From assembly GCF_000718785.1 (NCBI RefSeq), contig NZ_JOCA01000023.1, positions 1 to 64,000 on the forward strand: 64,000 bases of DNA, written 5' to 3'. The translations under genes and the position numbers were made by a program. Under the pieces are notes generated by a model, which was not told where the DNA came from, did not search any database, and saw only the letters and a list, made by a program, of their open reading frames with translations. Below, one piece after another: positions 8,149 to 20,898 of the stretch (positions are counted from its first letter, which is position 1; each line of letters starts with the position of its first letter). This stretch comes from Streptomyces sp. NRRL WC-3626. GTDB taxonomy: Bacteria; Actinomycetota; Actinomycetes; Streptomycetales; Streptomycetaceae.

Positions 8149-9387
8149 ATGAGCGGGAAGGCGGACCCCCGGCCGGCGGGGGAAGGGACCACCTCGAGGA
8201 CGCGGCTGGACCGGGGGCGCGGCGCGCTCGGACCCGCACTGGAGCTCGTGCACACCGGACGCGCGCCGACCCGCGCGGTGCTCACCGCCGAGCTCGGTGT
8301 GACGCGTGCGACGGCCGGCGCGGTCGCCGCCGAACTGGAGGCCCTCGGACTGATCAGGGTGGACGCGCGGCCCGGCGCGGCCGCCGGCTCCCAGGGGCGC
8401 CCCTCGCACCGCCTCTCCGTCGCCGAGGACGGCCCCGTGGCGCTCGCCGCCCAGGTGCACGCCGACGGTTTCCGGGCGGCCCTCGTCGGGCTCGGCGGCC
8501 GTATCGTCGCCACGGCGCCCGGCTCCGAGGTCGTCGACGCCGACCCCGCGAAAGTGCTCGGCTCCGTCGTCGCCGCCGGTGCCGGACTGCTGGAGGAGAC
8601 CGGGCGGCGCTGCGTGGGCGCCGGGCTCGCCGTACCGTCGGCGGTGGCCGAACCGGAGGGACTCGCCCTCAACCCTCTGCACCTCGCCTGGCCCGCGGGC
8701 GCCCCGGTGCGGGAGATCTTCGCCGAGCAGGTGCGCGCGGCCGGCATCACGGGGACCGCCTTCGCGGCCAACGACGTCAACCTCGCCGCCCTCGCCGAAC
8801 ACCGGCACGGCGCCGGACGTGGCTCCCGCGACCTGCTGTGCGTGGCCACCGGCCACCGCGGCGTGGGCGGCGCGCTGGTGCTCGACGGGCGGCTGCACTC
8901 CGGCAGTTCGGGACTCGCCCTGGAGGTCGGCCACCTCGCCGTCAACCCCGAGGGCCGCCCCTGCCACTGCGGCAGCCGGGGCTGCCTCGACGTCGAGGCC
9001 GACCCGCTCGCCCTGCTCACCGCGGCGGGCCGCGCACCGGGCCCGGAGATGTCCCTGCTGAAACAGGCCGACGACCTGATCCGTCACCAGTACGACGACC
9101 CGGAGGTGCGTACCGCCACCGAGTCCCTCATCGACCGCCTCGGCCTCGGACTCGCCGGACTGGTGAACATCCTCAACCCGGACCGGATCATCCTCGGCGG
9201 ACTGCACCGCACCCTGCTGGAGGCCGACCCCGACCGGCTGCGCGCCGTCGTCGCCGACCGCAGCCTGTGGGGCCGCAGCGGCGGCGTGCCCATCCTCCCC
9301 TGCACCCTCGACCACAACAGCCTGGTCGGCGCGGCGGAACTGGCCTGGCAGCCGGTGCTGGACGATCCTCTTGGGGCACTGGTGTGA
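8149..9387 (+). CDS. ROK-family transcriptional regulator
   Basis: This 412-residue protein combines a winged-helix DNA-binding domain (about 20-90, with VLTAELGVTRATAGAVAAELEALGLI) and a sugar-kinase-like ROK domain. The zinc motif CHCGSRGCLDVEA (about 270-282) is the standard CxCGxxGCxE signature, with Asp where the Glu is more usual. Glucose-type kinase motifs such as GHLAVNPEG also appear. Members act as sugar-responsive repressors; the ligand is unknown here. A GGGAG ribosome site precedes the ATG. It is followed by a dehydrogenase gene after 55 bases, so the two may be co-transcribed, and the regulator may control its neighbours. Confidence 0.9.
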   Translation: MSGKADPRPAGEGTTSRTRLDRGRGALGPALELVHTGRAPTRAVLTAELGVTRATAGAVAAELEALGLIRVDARPGAAAGSQGRPSHRLSVAEDGPVALAAQVHADGFRAALVGLGGRIVATAPGSEVVDADPAKVLGSVVAAGAGLLEETGRRCVGAGLAVPSAVAEPEGLALNPLHLAWPAGAPVREIFAEQVRAAGITGTAFAANDVNLAALAEHRHGAGRGSRDLLCVATGHRGVGGALVLDGRLHSGSSGLALEVGHLAVNPEGRPCHCGSRGCLDVEADPLALLTAAGRAPGPEMSLLKQADDLIRHQYDDPEVRTATESLIDRLGLGLAGLVNILNPDRIILGGLHRTLLEADPDRLRAVVADRSLWGRSGGVPILPCTLDHNSLVGAAELAWQPVLDDPLGALV

Positions 9388-9442
9388 GCGGGCAGCCCGG
9401 CACCGGCGCGAGAAGGCAGCCCGACAGACAGAAGGCGACCTC

Positions 9443-10333
9443 ATGACCGACCAGCTCACCGTCAGCGTCCTCGGCACCGGCATCATGGGTGCGGCGATGG
9501 CCCGCAACCTGCTCCGCGCGGGGCACACCGTACGGGCCTGGAACCGCACCCGCGACAAGGCCGAACCCCTCGCCGGCGACGGCGCGCACATCGCCGGCAC
9601 CCCCGCCGAGGCCGTCGAGTCCGCCGACGTCGTACTGACCATGCTGTACGACGGCCCGGCCACCCTGGACACGATGCGCCGGGCCGAACCCGCCCTGCGC
9701 CCCGGAACCGTCTGGGCCCAGTCCACCACCGCCGGCCTCGAGGACGTCGCCGAACTGGCCGGCTTCGCCGACGCGCACGGCCTGCTCTTCTACGACGCCC
9801 CGGTCCTCGGCACCCGGCAGCCCGCCGAGGCCGGACAGCTCGTCGTGCTCGCCGCCGGACCGGCCGAGGGCCGGAACAGGGCGACACCGGTGTTCGACGC
9901 GGTGGGTGCCCGCACCGTATGGACGGGGGAGGACGGCGCGGCGGCCGCGGCGACCCGGCTGAAGCTGGTCGCCAACAGCTGGGTGCTCGCCGCGACCACC
10001 GCCGCCGGTGAGTCGCTCGCCCTGGCCAAGGCCCTCGGTGTCGCCCCCGAGGGCTTCTTCGACCTCATCGCCGGCGGCCCGCTCGACATGGGCTATCTGC
10101 ACGCCAAGGCCGGCCTGATCCTCGACGGACGGCTCACTCCGGCCCAGTTCGCCGTGACGACCGCCGCGAAGGACGCCAGACTGATCGTGCGGGCCGGAGA
10201 ACAGCACGGCGTGCGCCTGGACGTCGCCACCGCGAGCGCCGAACGCTTCGAGCGGGCCGCCGGCCAGGGCCACGGCGACGAGGACATGGCCGCCGCCTAC
10301 TACGCCAGCTTCGACGGCGACCCCACCGCCTGA
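9443..10333 (+). CDS. NAD(P)-dependent oxidoreductase, 3-hydroxyisobutyrate dehydrogenase-like
   Basis: This 296-residue protein belongs to the beta-hydroxyacid dehydrogenase superfamily. The N-terminal Rossmann motif is VLGTGIMGAAMARNLLRAGH, with the GxGxMG at 11-16. Further signatures are FYDAPVLGTRQPAEAGQ, which corresponds to the substrate-binding D(A/C)PVsGG region with GT replacing GG, and K174 in RLKLVAN at the catalytic Lys position. The C-terminal helical domain is complete. The natural substrate cannot be read: small hydroxyacids are likely, and imine-reducing relatives exist. The start is the ATG at 9443, after AGAAGGCGA; the frame is open upstream but not family-like. It lies between the ROK regulator and an F420-type gene, all on one strand. 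Confidence 0.85.
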   Translation: MTDQLTVSVLGTGIMGAAMARNLLRAGHTVRAWNRTRDKAEPLAGDGAHIAGTPAEAVESADVVLTMLYDGPATLDTMRRAEPALRPGTVWAQSTTAGLEDVAELAGFADAHGLLFYDAPVLGTRQPAEAGQLVVLAAGPAEGRNRATPVFDAVGARTVWTGEDGAAAAATRLKLVANSWVLAATTAAGESLALAKALGVAPEGFFDLIAGGPLDMGYLHAKAGLILDGRLTPAQFAVTTAAKDARLIVRAGEQHGVRLDVATASAERFERAAGQGHGDEDMAAAYYASFDGDPTA

Positions 10334-10365
10334 CCGGCAGACCCGAGAGCACGAAGGAGTCCGTA

Positions 10366-10785
10366 GTGTCCAAGCCCCCGCTTCCCCCCGAGGCCGTCGA
10401 CCTGCTGCGCAAGCCCAACCCCTGCGTCATGGCCACGCTGCGCTCCGACGGAGCGCCCGTGTCCACCCCCACCTGGTACCTGTGGGAGGACGGCCGCGCG
10501 CTGATGAACTTCGACGGGGGCCGCGTCCGGCTGAACCACGTCCGCCGCGACCCGCGCGTCACCGTGACCGTCCTCGCCACCGACGACTGGTACACCCACG
10601 TCACCCTGATCGGCCGTGTCACCGACCTGTACGACGACGAGAAACTCGCCGACATCGACCGCCTCTCCCGCCACTACACCGGGAACGCGTACCCGAACCG
10701 CGAGCGGCCGAGGGTCAGCGCCTGGCTCGAGGTGGACCGCTGGCACGGCTGGGGCGCGATGAAGGACAACGCCCAGTCCGGCTGA
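10366..10785 (+). CDS. PPOX-class F420-dependent oxidoreductase
   Basis: This 139-residue protein has the split-barrel fold of the pyridoxamine-oxidase-like group that in actinobacteria binds coenzyme F420. Visible hallmarks are CVMATLRSDGAPVSTPTWY at the N-terminus, the hydrophobic LMNFDGGRVRLNHVRRDPRVTVTV strand region, and VTLIGRVTDLYDD. The GTG start follows AGGAG at good spacing. It lies 32 bases after the dehydrogenase, so co-transcription is likely. The substrate is unknown; relatives reduce quinones, nitro compounds or biliverdin. Confidence 0.85.
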   Translation: MSKPPLPPEAVDLLRKPNPCVMATLRSDGAPVSTPTWYLWEDGRALMNFDGGRVRLNHVRRDPRVTVTVLATDDWYTHVTLIGRVTDLYDDEKLADIDRLSRHYTGNAYPNRERPRVSAWLEVDRWHGWGAMKDNAQSG

Positions 10786-11031
10786 CCACCGCGCACACCG
10801 CCGGCGGGCGGCCGGTCCCGCTCCGGGGCCGGTGCCCGGCGGGCGTCCGCGCGTGTCGCAGGGCGTCCTCGAACGCCGGGCCGGGGAAGCAGCCGGGCCG
10901 CTTCCCCGTACTCCCGGCGGGGTACGTGCGGTGCCGCTGGCCGTACGACGCCACGGGGCCCCTCGTGGGGCCACTCTCGGAGGTGTCGCGCAAGGAGCGA
11001 CGAGACGGACCATCCGAGGAGTTGAACGATC

Positions 11032-11316
11032 ATGTACACCCTGGCGCACTTCGGCGACGGCGGACCCGGCCCGTGGATCCTGTTCTTCCCCGTCGTCTGG
11101 GTCCTGGTCATCGGCGGCGGCATCGCCCTGCTGCGCCGCACGGTGTGGCGCGGACGCCGCGGCCCCGGCCCCGGACGGCCCACGGTGGACGACCACTCGC
11201 CCATCGCGGTGCTCGGCCACCGCTTCGCCTCCGGCGAGATCGACGAGGACGAGTACTGGCGGCGACTGTCCGTCCTGGACGAGCAGTTCGGCCGGCACGG
11301 CAAGGGTGTCGCCTGA
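11032..11316 (+). CDS. SHOCT-domain membrane protein
   Basis: The protein has 94 residues. One membrane helix (about 15-36, WILFFPVVWVLVIGGGIALL) is followed by a basic linker and a C-terminal SHOCT domain, FASGEIDEDEYWRRLSVLDEQF. SHOCT domains are short oligomerisation modules common at the ends of small streptomycete membrane proteins; a precise function is not known. The 245 bases before it hold no other gene that I can support. Confidence 0.85.
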   Translation: MYTLAHFGDGGPGPWILFFPVVWVLVIGGGIALLRRTVWRGRRGPGPGRPTVDDHSPIAVLGHRFASGEIDEDEYWRRLSVLDEQFGRHGKGVA

Positions 11317-11595
11317 CGGCGGTGCTACCGGGAGCGGGCTCGCCACCGGCCCGCCGCCGTCGGAGCGGCGGTTCGGCCGGCCGCTTCATGCCCCGGGCCG
11401 TCGGCCGGACGCGGCGGATCACGCCGACCGGGTGGGCCGGGTTTTCCCGGTGCCACCGGGTCGTCTCAGCCGGGCAAGGAGGGCCGGGCCGAGTGTTTCG
11501 GCCTGGTGCCCGGTGTCTCCGGGCCGTTTCCGCCGGGCACGGCGGACTGGACCGGGCGGTGGGGCCCGCTGCCCCGGCGTGGCGCCCCGGCTGTC

Positions 11596-12141
11596 TCAGC
11601 CCGGTACGGCGGAGTGCGCCGGGGCGGGCTCGGAACGGTGTTCCTCGGCCGGCTGCTCGACGAGCGCGACCTCCGTGAAGCGGGGGTCGGCGGATTCGGC
11701 GGCAGTGAAGCGGGGGCGCCGTTCCCAGGCTGGTGCGGGGGCCGCGGACGGTGTGGGCAGGGTGAACCACACGACCTTGCCGGACTCGCCGTCCGGGACC
11801 GCGCCCCAGCTCTCGCTCATCGCGGCCACCATCGCCAGCCCGCGACCGCAGGTGGCGAGCGGACTGGCGTCCCCGACGACCGGCAAGCGCGGATCGTGGT
11901 CGTACACCGACACCTTGAGCCGTTCGAGCAGCAGCTCGATCTCGACGGTGCACGTCTTGTCGGGCCGGGCATGCCGGTGGACGTTGGACAGCAACTCCGT
12001 CACACCGAGCGACGCCCGGTCTATCAACGGGTCCATATGCCAGTAGCGCAACTGCGCAGATACGATTCTGCGGACCTGGCCGATCCGCGACGGCAGAGCT
12101 TGGAGCTCCACCGTGCAGTGCCTGCTTGGGTAAGTGATCAC
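11596..12141 (-). CDS. Anti-sigma-type ATP-binding (HATPase) regulatory protein
   Basis: This protein has a histidine-kinase-like ATPase fold of the RsbW/SpoIIAB kind, very numerous in Streptomyces. The N-box is recognisable as LGVTELLSNVHRHA, and the G-boxes as VYDHDPRLP and GRGLAMVAAM. Such proteins usually regulate sigma factors or developmental switches by serine phosphorylation of a partner. The GTG at 12141 is chosen because GGGGAG precedes it and because the protein then opens, as family members do, with a short beta strand; a longer frame exists upstream. The last 50 residues are a Pro/Ala-rich tail. No sigma factor or STAS partner gene is adjacent. Confidence 0.8.
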   Translation of the reverse strand: MITYPSRHCTVELQALPSRIGQVRRIVSAQLRYWHMDPLIDRASLGVTELLSNVHRHARPDKTCTVEIELLLERLKVSVYDHDPRLPVVGDASPLATCGRGLAMVAAMSESWGAVPDGESGKVVWFTLPTPSAAPAPAWERRPRFTAAESADPRFTEVALVEQPAEEHRSEPAPAHSAVPG

Positions 12142-12324
12142 GGCTGCGACTCCCCGACGTGAGGTCCGGAAGAACACGGAAGACGGATCCAGCAGGGGGC
12201 CTGCGTGACACGGCCGCCTGCTGTCGTGGCCGGCGGGCTGGTTCGCAGCGTTATCGCCGGTAAACCCAGAGTGACGTGAGACCAGCGTGGCGCACGGTGC
12301 GGAGTGACGCAAGTCACGGACATC

Positions 12325-12648
12325 TCAGACGCCGCGTCCCGAAGCCCGGCGCACGGCCTCGATGAAACGGCGTGCGGCGGGCGGGCCGGGCTCGCCGGGC
12401 GCGGGGTCGTGGTCGCCCAGGGTCAGCAGGTACCGGTTGCCGTTGAGGTCCGCCAACGCCCGGTCCTCGGCGGCGAACCAGGGCTTCGACGCCCGTACCG
12501 CCTGCACCGGCGCGCTGTCGATCTCACTGCCGTAGCTGGTGAGCAGTTGCAGTCGGCCGTCGCGGATCCGGACCTGGCCGGCCCGGGTGAGCGAACGCAG
12601 CCGCTTGCCGATCCGCACGCCCGTGGCCGTGAACTCCGGATCCGTCAT
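12325..12648 (-). CDS. Conserved hypothetical protein
   Basis: This 107-residue protein opens with MTDPEFTATGVRIGKRLRSL and has a beta-rich pattern (VRIRDGRLQLLTSYG, RYLLTLGDHD). I recognise it only as a protein commonly seen in streptomycetes, without a known function. The ATG is preceded by GGGTGGC; the frame extends further upstream but loses its normal character. The gene follows the anti-sigma-type ATPase region on the same strand, with 183 bases between. Confidence 0.7.
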   Translation of the reverse strand: MTDPEFTATGVRIGKRLRSLTRAGQVRIRDGRLQLLTSYGSEIDSAPVQAVRASKPWFAAEDRALADLNGNRYLLTLGDHDPAPGEPGPPAARRFIEAVRRASGRGV

Positions 12649-12707
12649 GCCACCCGCCCCCTTGCGCACGTAACTGTGCGGACCTGCTTTCTGCCCAGCT
12701 TCAGTGT

Positions 12708-12723
12708 GCCCCCGTACGGGGGC
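12708..12723. repeat. 16-bp perfect palindrome GCCCCCGTACGGGGGC
   Basis: A fully self-complementary site lies 60 bases upstream of the start of the hypothetical gene at 12648. It may be an operator or a cruciform-forming element. No known regulator matches it with confidence. Confidence 0.5.
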
Positions 12724-12850
12724 CTGCTCACGCCGGTGCAGTCTGCCCGCACCCGCCGCCGAGCACCAGTGCGCGAGCCTTCGTTCCCCGGGCCGCGGGT
12801 GCACTCGCGCCAATGCGCCCCCTGCCGCTCCCTCGGGCGCCCCAGGGTGC

Positions 12851-12867
12851 CTTTGAGTGGCTCAAAG
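12851..12867. promoter_or_regulatory. Inverted repeat CTTTGAG-TGG-CTCAAAG upstream of PLP enzyme gene
   Basis: A perfect 7-bp inverted repeat lies about 100 bases before the cysteine-synthase-like gene, in one of the less GC-rich patches of the region. TTGAGT (12853-12858) and TATGCA about 16 bases later could be a promoter, which would place the repeat over the -35 element. The rest of the 12649-12964 interval shows no gene. Confidence 0.45.
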
Positions 12868-12964
12868 GAGTGTTTATGCAGGTGAGGGGCGGTTCGGAGG
12901 ATGCATATGATCGGTGTACCGGCCGCGCGGGACGCCGTCGGCGCTCAGCGTAAGGAGCCCTGCC

Positions 12965-14089
12965 GTGAGCACCCCCCGACAGACCCTGACCGGTGTGACC
13001 CTCGACGTCGACCACAGCGACGCCGCCTACCGCGGCTGGCTGAAAGAGGCCGTGCGCAGGGTGCAGGCCGATGCCAACCGCTCGGCCGACACGCATCTCC
13101 TGCGCTTTCCGCTGCCCGAGCGATGGGGCATCGACCTCTATCTCAAGGACGAGTCGACCCACCCGACCGGCAGCCTCAAGCACCGGCTGGCCCGTTCGCT
13201 CTTCCTCTACGGGCTGTGCAATGGCTGGATCCGTCCCGGCCGCCCGGTGATCGAGGCGTCCAGCGGTTCCACGGCCGTGTCCGAGGCCTACTTCGCGAAG
13301 CTGATCGGCGTCCCCTTCATCGCCGTCATGCCACGCACGACGAGCGCCGAGAAGTGCCGCCTGATCGAGTTCCACGGCGGCCGGTGCCACTTCGTGGACG
13401 ACCCCCGCACGATGTACGAGGCGTCCGTCGCCCTCGCGGCGGAGACCGGCGGCCACTACATGGACCAGTTCACCTACGCCGAGCGGGCCACGGACTGGCG
13501 GGGCAACAACAACATCGCCGAATCGATCTTCCGTCAGCTGGAGTTGGAGCGGTTCCCGGAGCCCGCGTGGATCGTGGCCACGGCCGGCACCGGCGGTACC
13601 TCGGCCACCCTCGCGCGCTACGTCCACTACATGCAGTACGACACCCGCATCTGTGTCGCCGACCCGGAGAACTCCTGCTTCTTCGAGGGCTGGACGACCG
13701 GTGACCCGGACGTCGCCTGCGACCGCGGCTCACGGATCGAGGGCATCGGACGGCCCCGTATGGAGCCGAGCTTCGTGCCCGGCGCGATCGACCGGATGAT
13801 GAAGGTGCCGGACGCGGCCAGTGTCGCCGCGGTGCGGGCCCTGGAGGGGGTCATCGGCCGCAGGGCGGGCGGCTCCACCGGTACCGGGCTGTGGAGCGCG
13901 CTCAAGATCGTCGCGGAGATGGTGGCCGACGGGCGGCGGGGAAGCGTGGTGACGCTGCTCTGCGACCCGGGGGACCGGTACCTGGACAAGTACTACTCGG
14001 ACGCGTGGCTGTCCGACCAGGGCCTCGACATCGCGCCGTACACGGCGGCGATCGAGTCACTGCTCCGCACCGGAGTCTGGCCCCGCTGA
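12965..14089 (+). CDS. PLP-dependent cysteine synthase-family protein
   Basis: This 374-residue fold-type II PLP enzyme is related to cysteine synthase and cystathionine beta-synthase. The PLP lysine is K72 in [10 protein letters not shown]. The phosphate-binding loops are [12 protein letters not shown] (98-109) and [11 protein letters not shown] (205-214). It has no C-terminal CBS domains. It is longer than O-acetylserine sulfhydrylases and belongs to a distinct actinobacterial group whose substrate is not settled; L-cysteine lyase or synthase activity is possible. The GTG at 12965 follows TAAGGAG and is preferred over an upstream alternative. It converges on the DeoR regulator. An inverted repeat upstream could mediate regulation. 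Confidence 0.85.
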   Translation: MSTPRQTLTGVTLDVDHSDAAYRGWLKEAVRRVQADANRSADTHLLRFPLPERWGIDLYLKDESTHPTGSLKHRLARSLFLYGLCNGWIRPGRPVIEASSGSTAVSEAYFAKLIGVPFIAVMPRTTSAEKCRLIEFHGGRCHFVDDPRTMYEASVALAAETGGHYMDQFTYAERATDWRGNNNIAESIFRQLELERFPEPAWIVATAGTGGTSATLARYVHYMQYDTRICVADPENSCFFEGWTTGDPDVACDRGSRIEGIGRPRMEPSFVPGAIDRMMKVPDAASVAAVRALEGVIGRRAGGSTGTGLWSALKIVAEMVADGRRGSVVTLLCDPGDRYLDKYYSDAWLSDQGLDIAPYTAAIESLLRTGVWPR

Positions 14090-14232
14090 AGCCCTGCCGC
14101 TCACGGAAGGCGCCCGTGCCGAGGGAGTCGTCCCGGCGAACCCGGTCAGCGGGCACCGGGATGCGGTCGGCGGGTCATGGACGTGACCTCCTTGGCCTGC
14201 ACCGGACTTGTCCGCCGGCGGGCACGCGACCG

Positions 14233-15054
14233 TCAGAGTTCCGCGGGCTCGCCCGCCACCACCAGCCGCCGCAGCTGTTCGGACACCTCCGCGCGTGCCT
14301 CCGGAGGCAGCCCGGAGTCCGTCACCAGCGTGTCGACCTGCTCGAGCGACGCGAACGAACTCAGGCCCACCGTGCCCCACTTGGTGTGATCGGCGACCAC
14401 CACCACCCGCCGTGCCGACTGCACGAGACGCCGGTTGGTCTCCGCCTCCGCGAGGTTCGGCGTGGACAGCCCCGCCTCCACCGATATCCCGTGAACGCCG
14501 AGGAAGAGCAGGTCGAAGTGGAGCGCCGCGATCGCCTGGTCGGCCACCGGCCCCACCAGTGAGTCCGAGGGCGTGCGCACCCCGCCCGTCAGCACGACCG
14601 TGGCCGCGCCCTGCCGGGCCCCCGAGGTGCGCTGCGCCGCGTGGAACACATCGGCCACCCGCACCGAGTTGGTGACCACCGTGAGGTCGGGGACGTCCAC
14701 CAGCCGGTGCGCCAGCGCGAAGGTCGTCGTACCGCCCGAGAGCGCGATCGCCGCGCCGGGGGAGACCAGTTCGGCCGCCGCCCGCGCGATGTCCTCCTTG
14801 GCGGTCGGCTCCAGGCCCGACTTGGCCTCGAACCCCGGCTCGTGCGTGCTCGCCTCCACCACCGGGACCGCGCCGCCGTGCACCTTCTCCAGCACGCCCT
14901 GCCGGGCCAGCGCGTCGAGGTCACGGCGGACCGTCATGTCCGAGACACCGAGCTTGCGCGTCAGCTCGTTGACCCGCACCCCGCCCCGGCGCCGGACCTC
15001 GTCGAGGATCAGGGTGCGCCGCTGCTCCGCGAGCAGGTTCTGATTCTCGCTCAC
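14233..15054 (-). CDS. DeoR/GlpR-family transcriptional regulator
   Basis: This 273-residue repressor-type protein starts with the classic DeoR helix-turn-helix: RRTLILDEVRRRGGVRVNELTRKLGVSDMTVRRDLDALARQG, within residues 10-55. The C-terminal effector domain has the sugar-phosphate isomerase-like fold with AIALSGGTTTFALAHRL, VLTGG and FLGVHGIS. Its ligand is expected to be a phosphorylated sugar; no sugar-phosphate gene adjoins it, so the target is unknown. The GTG at 15054 follows AAAGGA. An in-frame extension to 15507 exists but has no family similarity. Confidence 0.9.
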   Translation of the reverse strand: MSENQNLLAEQRRTLILDEVRRRGGVRVNELTRKLGVSDMTVRRDLDALARQGVLEKVHGGAVPVVEASTHEPGFEAKSGLEPTAKEDIARAAAELVSPGAAIALSGGTTTFALAHRLVDVPDLTVVTNSVRVADVFHAAQRTSGARQGAATVVLTGGVRTPSDSLVGPVADQAIAALHFDLLFLGVHGISVEAGLSTPNLAEAETNRRLVQSARRVVVVADHTKWGTVGLSSFASLEQVDTLVTDSGLPPEARAEVSEQLRRLVVAGEPAEL

Positions 15055-15340
15055 GTACGCTCCGGTCCTTTCGCCGCAAACCGCCCGACATGTCCCGCAC
15101 CCTCTGCGACGAGCGGGTTCCCGCCCGTCATCGGTACGCGGACGCCCATCCTCGCATGCCGTGCCCCGGGCGGCGTCACGGGTGGCTCGTCGCGCACATG
15201 TCACCGATTGCCCGCATGCCGCTTGCCTGTCACACGGATCGGGGAGATTACGTGACGAGAGGTGTGAGCCGTACCGGCACGGGCGATCCTGTGCACGCAC
15301 GGACGGAGCCGACGGGTCGTCACGGGGGAGGCGCGAACCG

Positions 15341-17722
<2,382 letters not shown>

Positions 17723-20280
17723 AGCAGCGTCAGATCGTCGGTGGTCGGCTCGTCGAGCTGGGCGACACGGCTCGCGTGCCGTTCGACCATCGCCTCGAAG
17801 GTCTGCCGCGCGGTGCGCCCGTTGCCGAACGCCGGCCCCTTGGGGATGCCGGCGAAGTACGACAGCACCGCCTCGTCGGCGCCCGGTGCCAGCCGGTACT
17901 CGTGCTCCTCGGCCTGCTGCCGCACGATCCGCAGCAACTCCTCGGGGTTGTAGTCGCCGAACGTGATGGTCCGCGAGAAACGGGACGCCACACCGGGGTT
18001 GACCGACAGGAACCGTTCCATCTCGGCCGTGTAACCGGCCACGATCACCACCACCGCGTCCCGCTGGTCCTCCATCAGCTTCACCAGCGTGTCGATGGCC
18101 TCCTTGCCGAAGTCGCGCCCGGCGTCCTCGGGGGAGAGGGCGTACGCCTCGTCGATGAACAGCACACCGCCGCGCGCCTTCTCGAACGCCTCCTGGGTGC
18201 GGATCGCCGTCGAGCCGATGTGCTCACCGACCAGGTCGACCCGGGACACCTCGACCAGATGCCCCTGCTCCAGCACGCCGAGCGAGGCGAGGATCTCGCC
18301 GTACAGCCGGGCCACGGTGGTCTTTCCGGTGCCGGGGGAGCCCGTGAACACCAGATGCCGCTTGACCGACGCCGCCTTCAGCCCGGCCCGCTGCCGGCGC
18401 CGGCCCACCTCGATCATGTCGGTGAGGGCGCGCACCTCGCGCTTGACGCTCTCCAGGCCCACCAGCGCGTCGAGTTCGCCCAGCACGGCCTTGGAGGTGC
18501 GGGTCTCCCGCTCCGGTTCGGGGGCCGCGGCGGGCGCTGCCGGCTCGGCCGGCCTGGCGGCGGGGACCGTGCTCAGCAGGCCGGTGGTGTGACTCACCGT
18601 CCGCACCGCGGCCGGCTCCGGCGACGCCGCCCGCAGACTGCCGCTCTCGTCGCTGGTGCAGTCCTCCGTGACGGGGCCGCCCGAGCCGGACGCCGCGTCG
18701 CCGTCGGCGAACTCGTAACCACCGCGCGCGCAGCGCTCCGTACGGCACTTCCGCAGCGTCGTACGGCTGCCGTCGATCACATGGAAGCCGTAGCCGCCGC
18801 TGCCCGTGACCCGGCAGTTCACGAAGGTGCCGCGGCCGCCGGCCGAGACGTAGACGCCGGCTTCGGCGGGGTTGTCGACGGTGCAGCGCTCGACGGTCGG
18901 GTCGGCGCCCTTGGTGACGATCACGCCGGTCTGTATGCCGTCCAGGGAACAGTTGGCGAGGGTGCCGCCGCTGCCGTGGTCGCGGAACCAGGCGCCCGTC
19001 GCCGCGTCCCGGATGCGGCAGTCGTCGAGCTGCGCGGTGGCACCGTCGCTCACCGACACGGCCGTGTTGCGCACCTGCGTCAGATCGCTGTCGACGACGT
19101 CCGCGCGGGAACCCCGGTCGAGCACGAACAGGGCGTCCGGCACGTCGTGCACCCGGCAGGAGTCCAGTACGGCGGTGGCGCCGTCGCTCACCCACACCGC
19201 CGGGTAGTCGCCGGTGCTGTCGAAGATCTCGCACTGGTTGGCGTCCACACGCGTACCCGGGTCCCACACCGACAGACCGTTGCGGCCGAACTGCCGCACG
19301 CTGGTGCGGGTCAGGGTCAGAACGGAGCGGGACCGCAGGTCGACGGCGTTCTCCGGGATGTCGTGGATACGGCAGTCGGCCAGCGTCAGTACCGCGTCCG
19401 TGTCGAGCGTGACCCCGTCCCCGGTCGTCCGGTGCACATCGCAGTCGGTGAGGTGCGCGGTGGCCCGGGAGGTCACCTGCACCCCGCTGCCCCGCACCTC
19501 GTAGACCTCGCAGCCCACCGCCTCCAGCGCCGAGTTCTCCCCGGTCGCGGTGAGTCCCGATCCGGAGGCGTGGTGCACCCGGCAGCGCTCCAGCCGGGGA
19601 TGGGCGCCGCCGCGCACGGTGACGCCCGCCTGGCCGGCGGCGACCACCTCGCAGTCCTCGAACACCCCGCCCCCGCCGTCCAGTACGGCGATGCCGGCCC
19701 CCGCCGGATTGTCGACCGTGCAGCGGCGCACGGTGGGCCGGGCGCCGCCGCGCACCTCGATGCCAGCCGCGGACCGCGTGACCACGCGTATGTCCCGCAG
19801 TTCGGGCGTGCCCTCCTCGACCAGCAGGGCCGGGGCGGTGGTGTCCTGCCCCTCCACGTGCAGGTCCTGCACCACCGCCGAGGCACGCACGGTCAGCGGG
19901 ACGCCGTCCGGGGGCGCGATGCGCACCGAGCCGGGCGAGCCCTCGGGGCCGCGCAGGGTCACCGCCCGCTGGACGACGAGGTTCTCCCGGTACGTCCCGG
20001 GAGCGACGGTGAGGACGTCGCCCTCGGCCGCGGCCTCCAGGGCGGCGGCGAGCGATGCGTACTCACCCGTGCGGCGGCGCCACCTCGATGTGCCGGTGTG
20101 CGTCACCTGGACCGTGCCCTGTGCCATGGCGTAGCTGTGCCCCCACCTTGTCGTACGTGGCTCGTTCGCGCGCGTGCTGCCGCCGATCGGTTCGGCCGGA
20201 CCACCGTAGCGTGCGCACGGGCGCCGGGTTGACCAGAGCCGTCACCTCGTCGGGCGCCCGCCGTCCGGTCCGGACGGCGT

Positions 20281-20898
20281 CTACTGGCTGCCGGTGCCGG
20301 TCCTGCCCCAGTCCGGGCCCGCGTTGTCCCACGCCCGGTCCCAACGGGCGTACCGACGGCGGACCATGATCCCGACGATCAGCCGTCTGCAGCCCTCGAC
20401 GAGCGCCGCGGTCACCAGAGCGGCGCCGACACCGGCGAGCACCGCGTGCGTGGTGGCCGTCGCGGCGTCCAGGGGGCGGGCGGCCGGGCGCCCCTGTCCG
20501 TCGGTCCATATCCGGACGCGGTCGCCGGGGCCGGGGTCGCTCAGGTGCGTCGGCACCGGTCCGCTCCGCCGGGTGCCGTCCGGCGCGGTCCAGTGGGCGA
20601 GGACGCGGTGACGCGGTTCCGCGCCGACGGTGATCTCCGGATCGGAGTCCAGCGGGGACGCGTCGAGCCTGCGCACCACGGTGGCCGTCACCAGGTGCCG
20701 CGACTGGTGCTGTGCGCGGACGGAACGCTGCAGGGCGTCCTGGGCGGCGCCTCCGGCGAGGGCCCCGGCGACCGGGGCGGCGACGAGGAGGAGCAGCATC
20801 GTCGTGAACGCCAGCCAGGCCTCGGCCAGGTCGGTGCCGCGGCGCAACGGGTTGTGCCGCCAGCGCCAGAGTCCGCTGATCGCTCGCACGGTCCGCAC
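20281..20898 (-). CDS. Rv1733c-like two-helix membrane protein
   Basis: This 205-residue protein matches the Rv1733c group, which is common and multi-copy in actinobacteria. The N-terminus is WRWRHNPLRRGTDLAEAW, then a membrane helix (about 27-50). An extracytoplasmic beta-rich domain has HRVLAHWTAPDGTRRSG and GDRVRIWTDGQG, and a second helix lies at about 150-172, followed by a basic tail. A function is not established; relatives are expressed in dormancy or stress. A strong GTG start follows GGGGAAGGGG. It is transcribed in the same direction as the beta-helix gene, 153 bases upstream of it. Confidence 0.85.
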   Translation of the reverse strand: MRTVRAISGLWRWRHNPLRRGTDLAEAWLAFTTMLLLLVAAPVAGALAGGAAQDALQRSVRAQHQSRHLVTATVVRRLDASPLDSDPEITVGAEPRHRVLAHWTAPDGTRRSGPVPTHLSDPGPGDRVRIWTDGQGRPAARPLDAATATTHAVLAGVGAALVTAALVEGCRRLIVGIMVRRRYARWDRAWDNAGPDWGRTGTGSQ

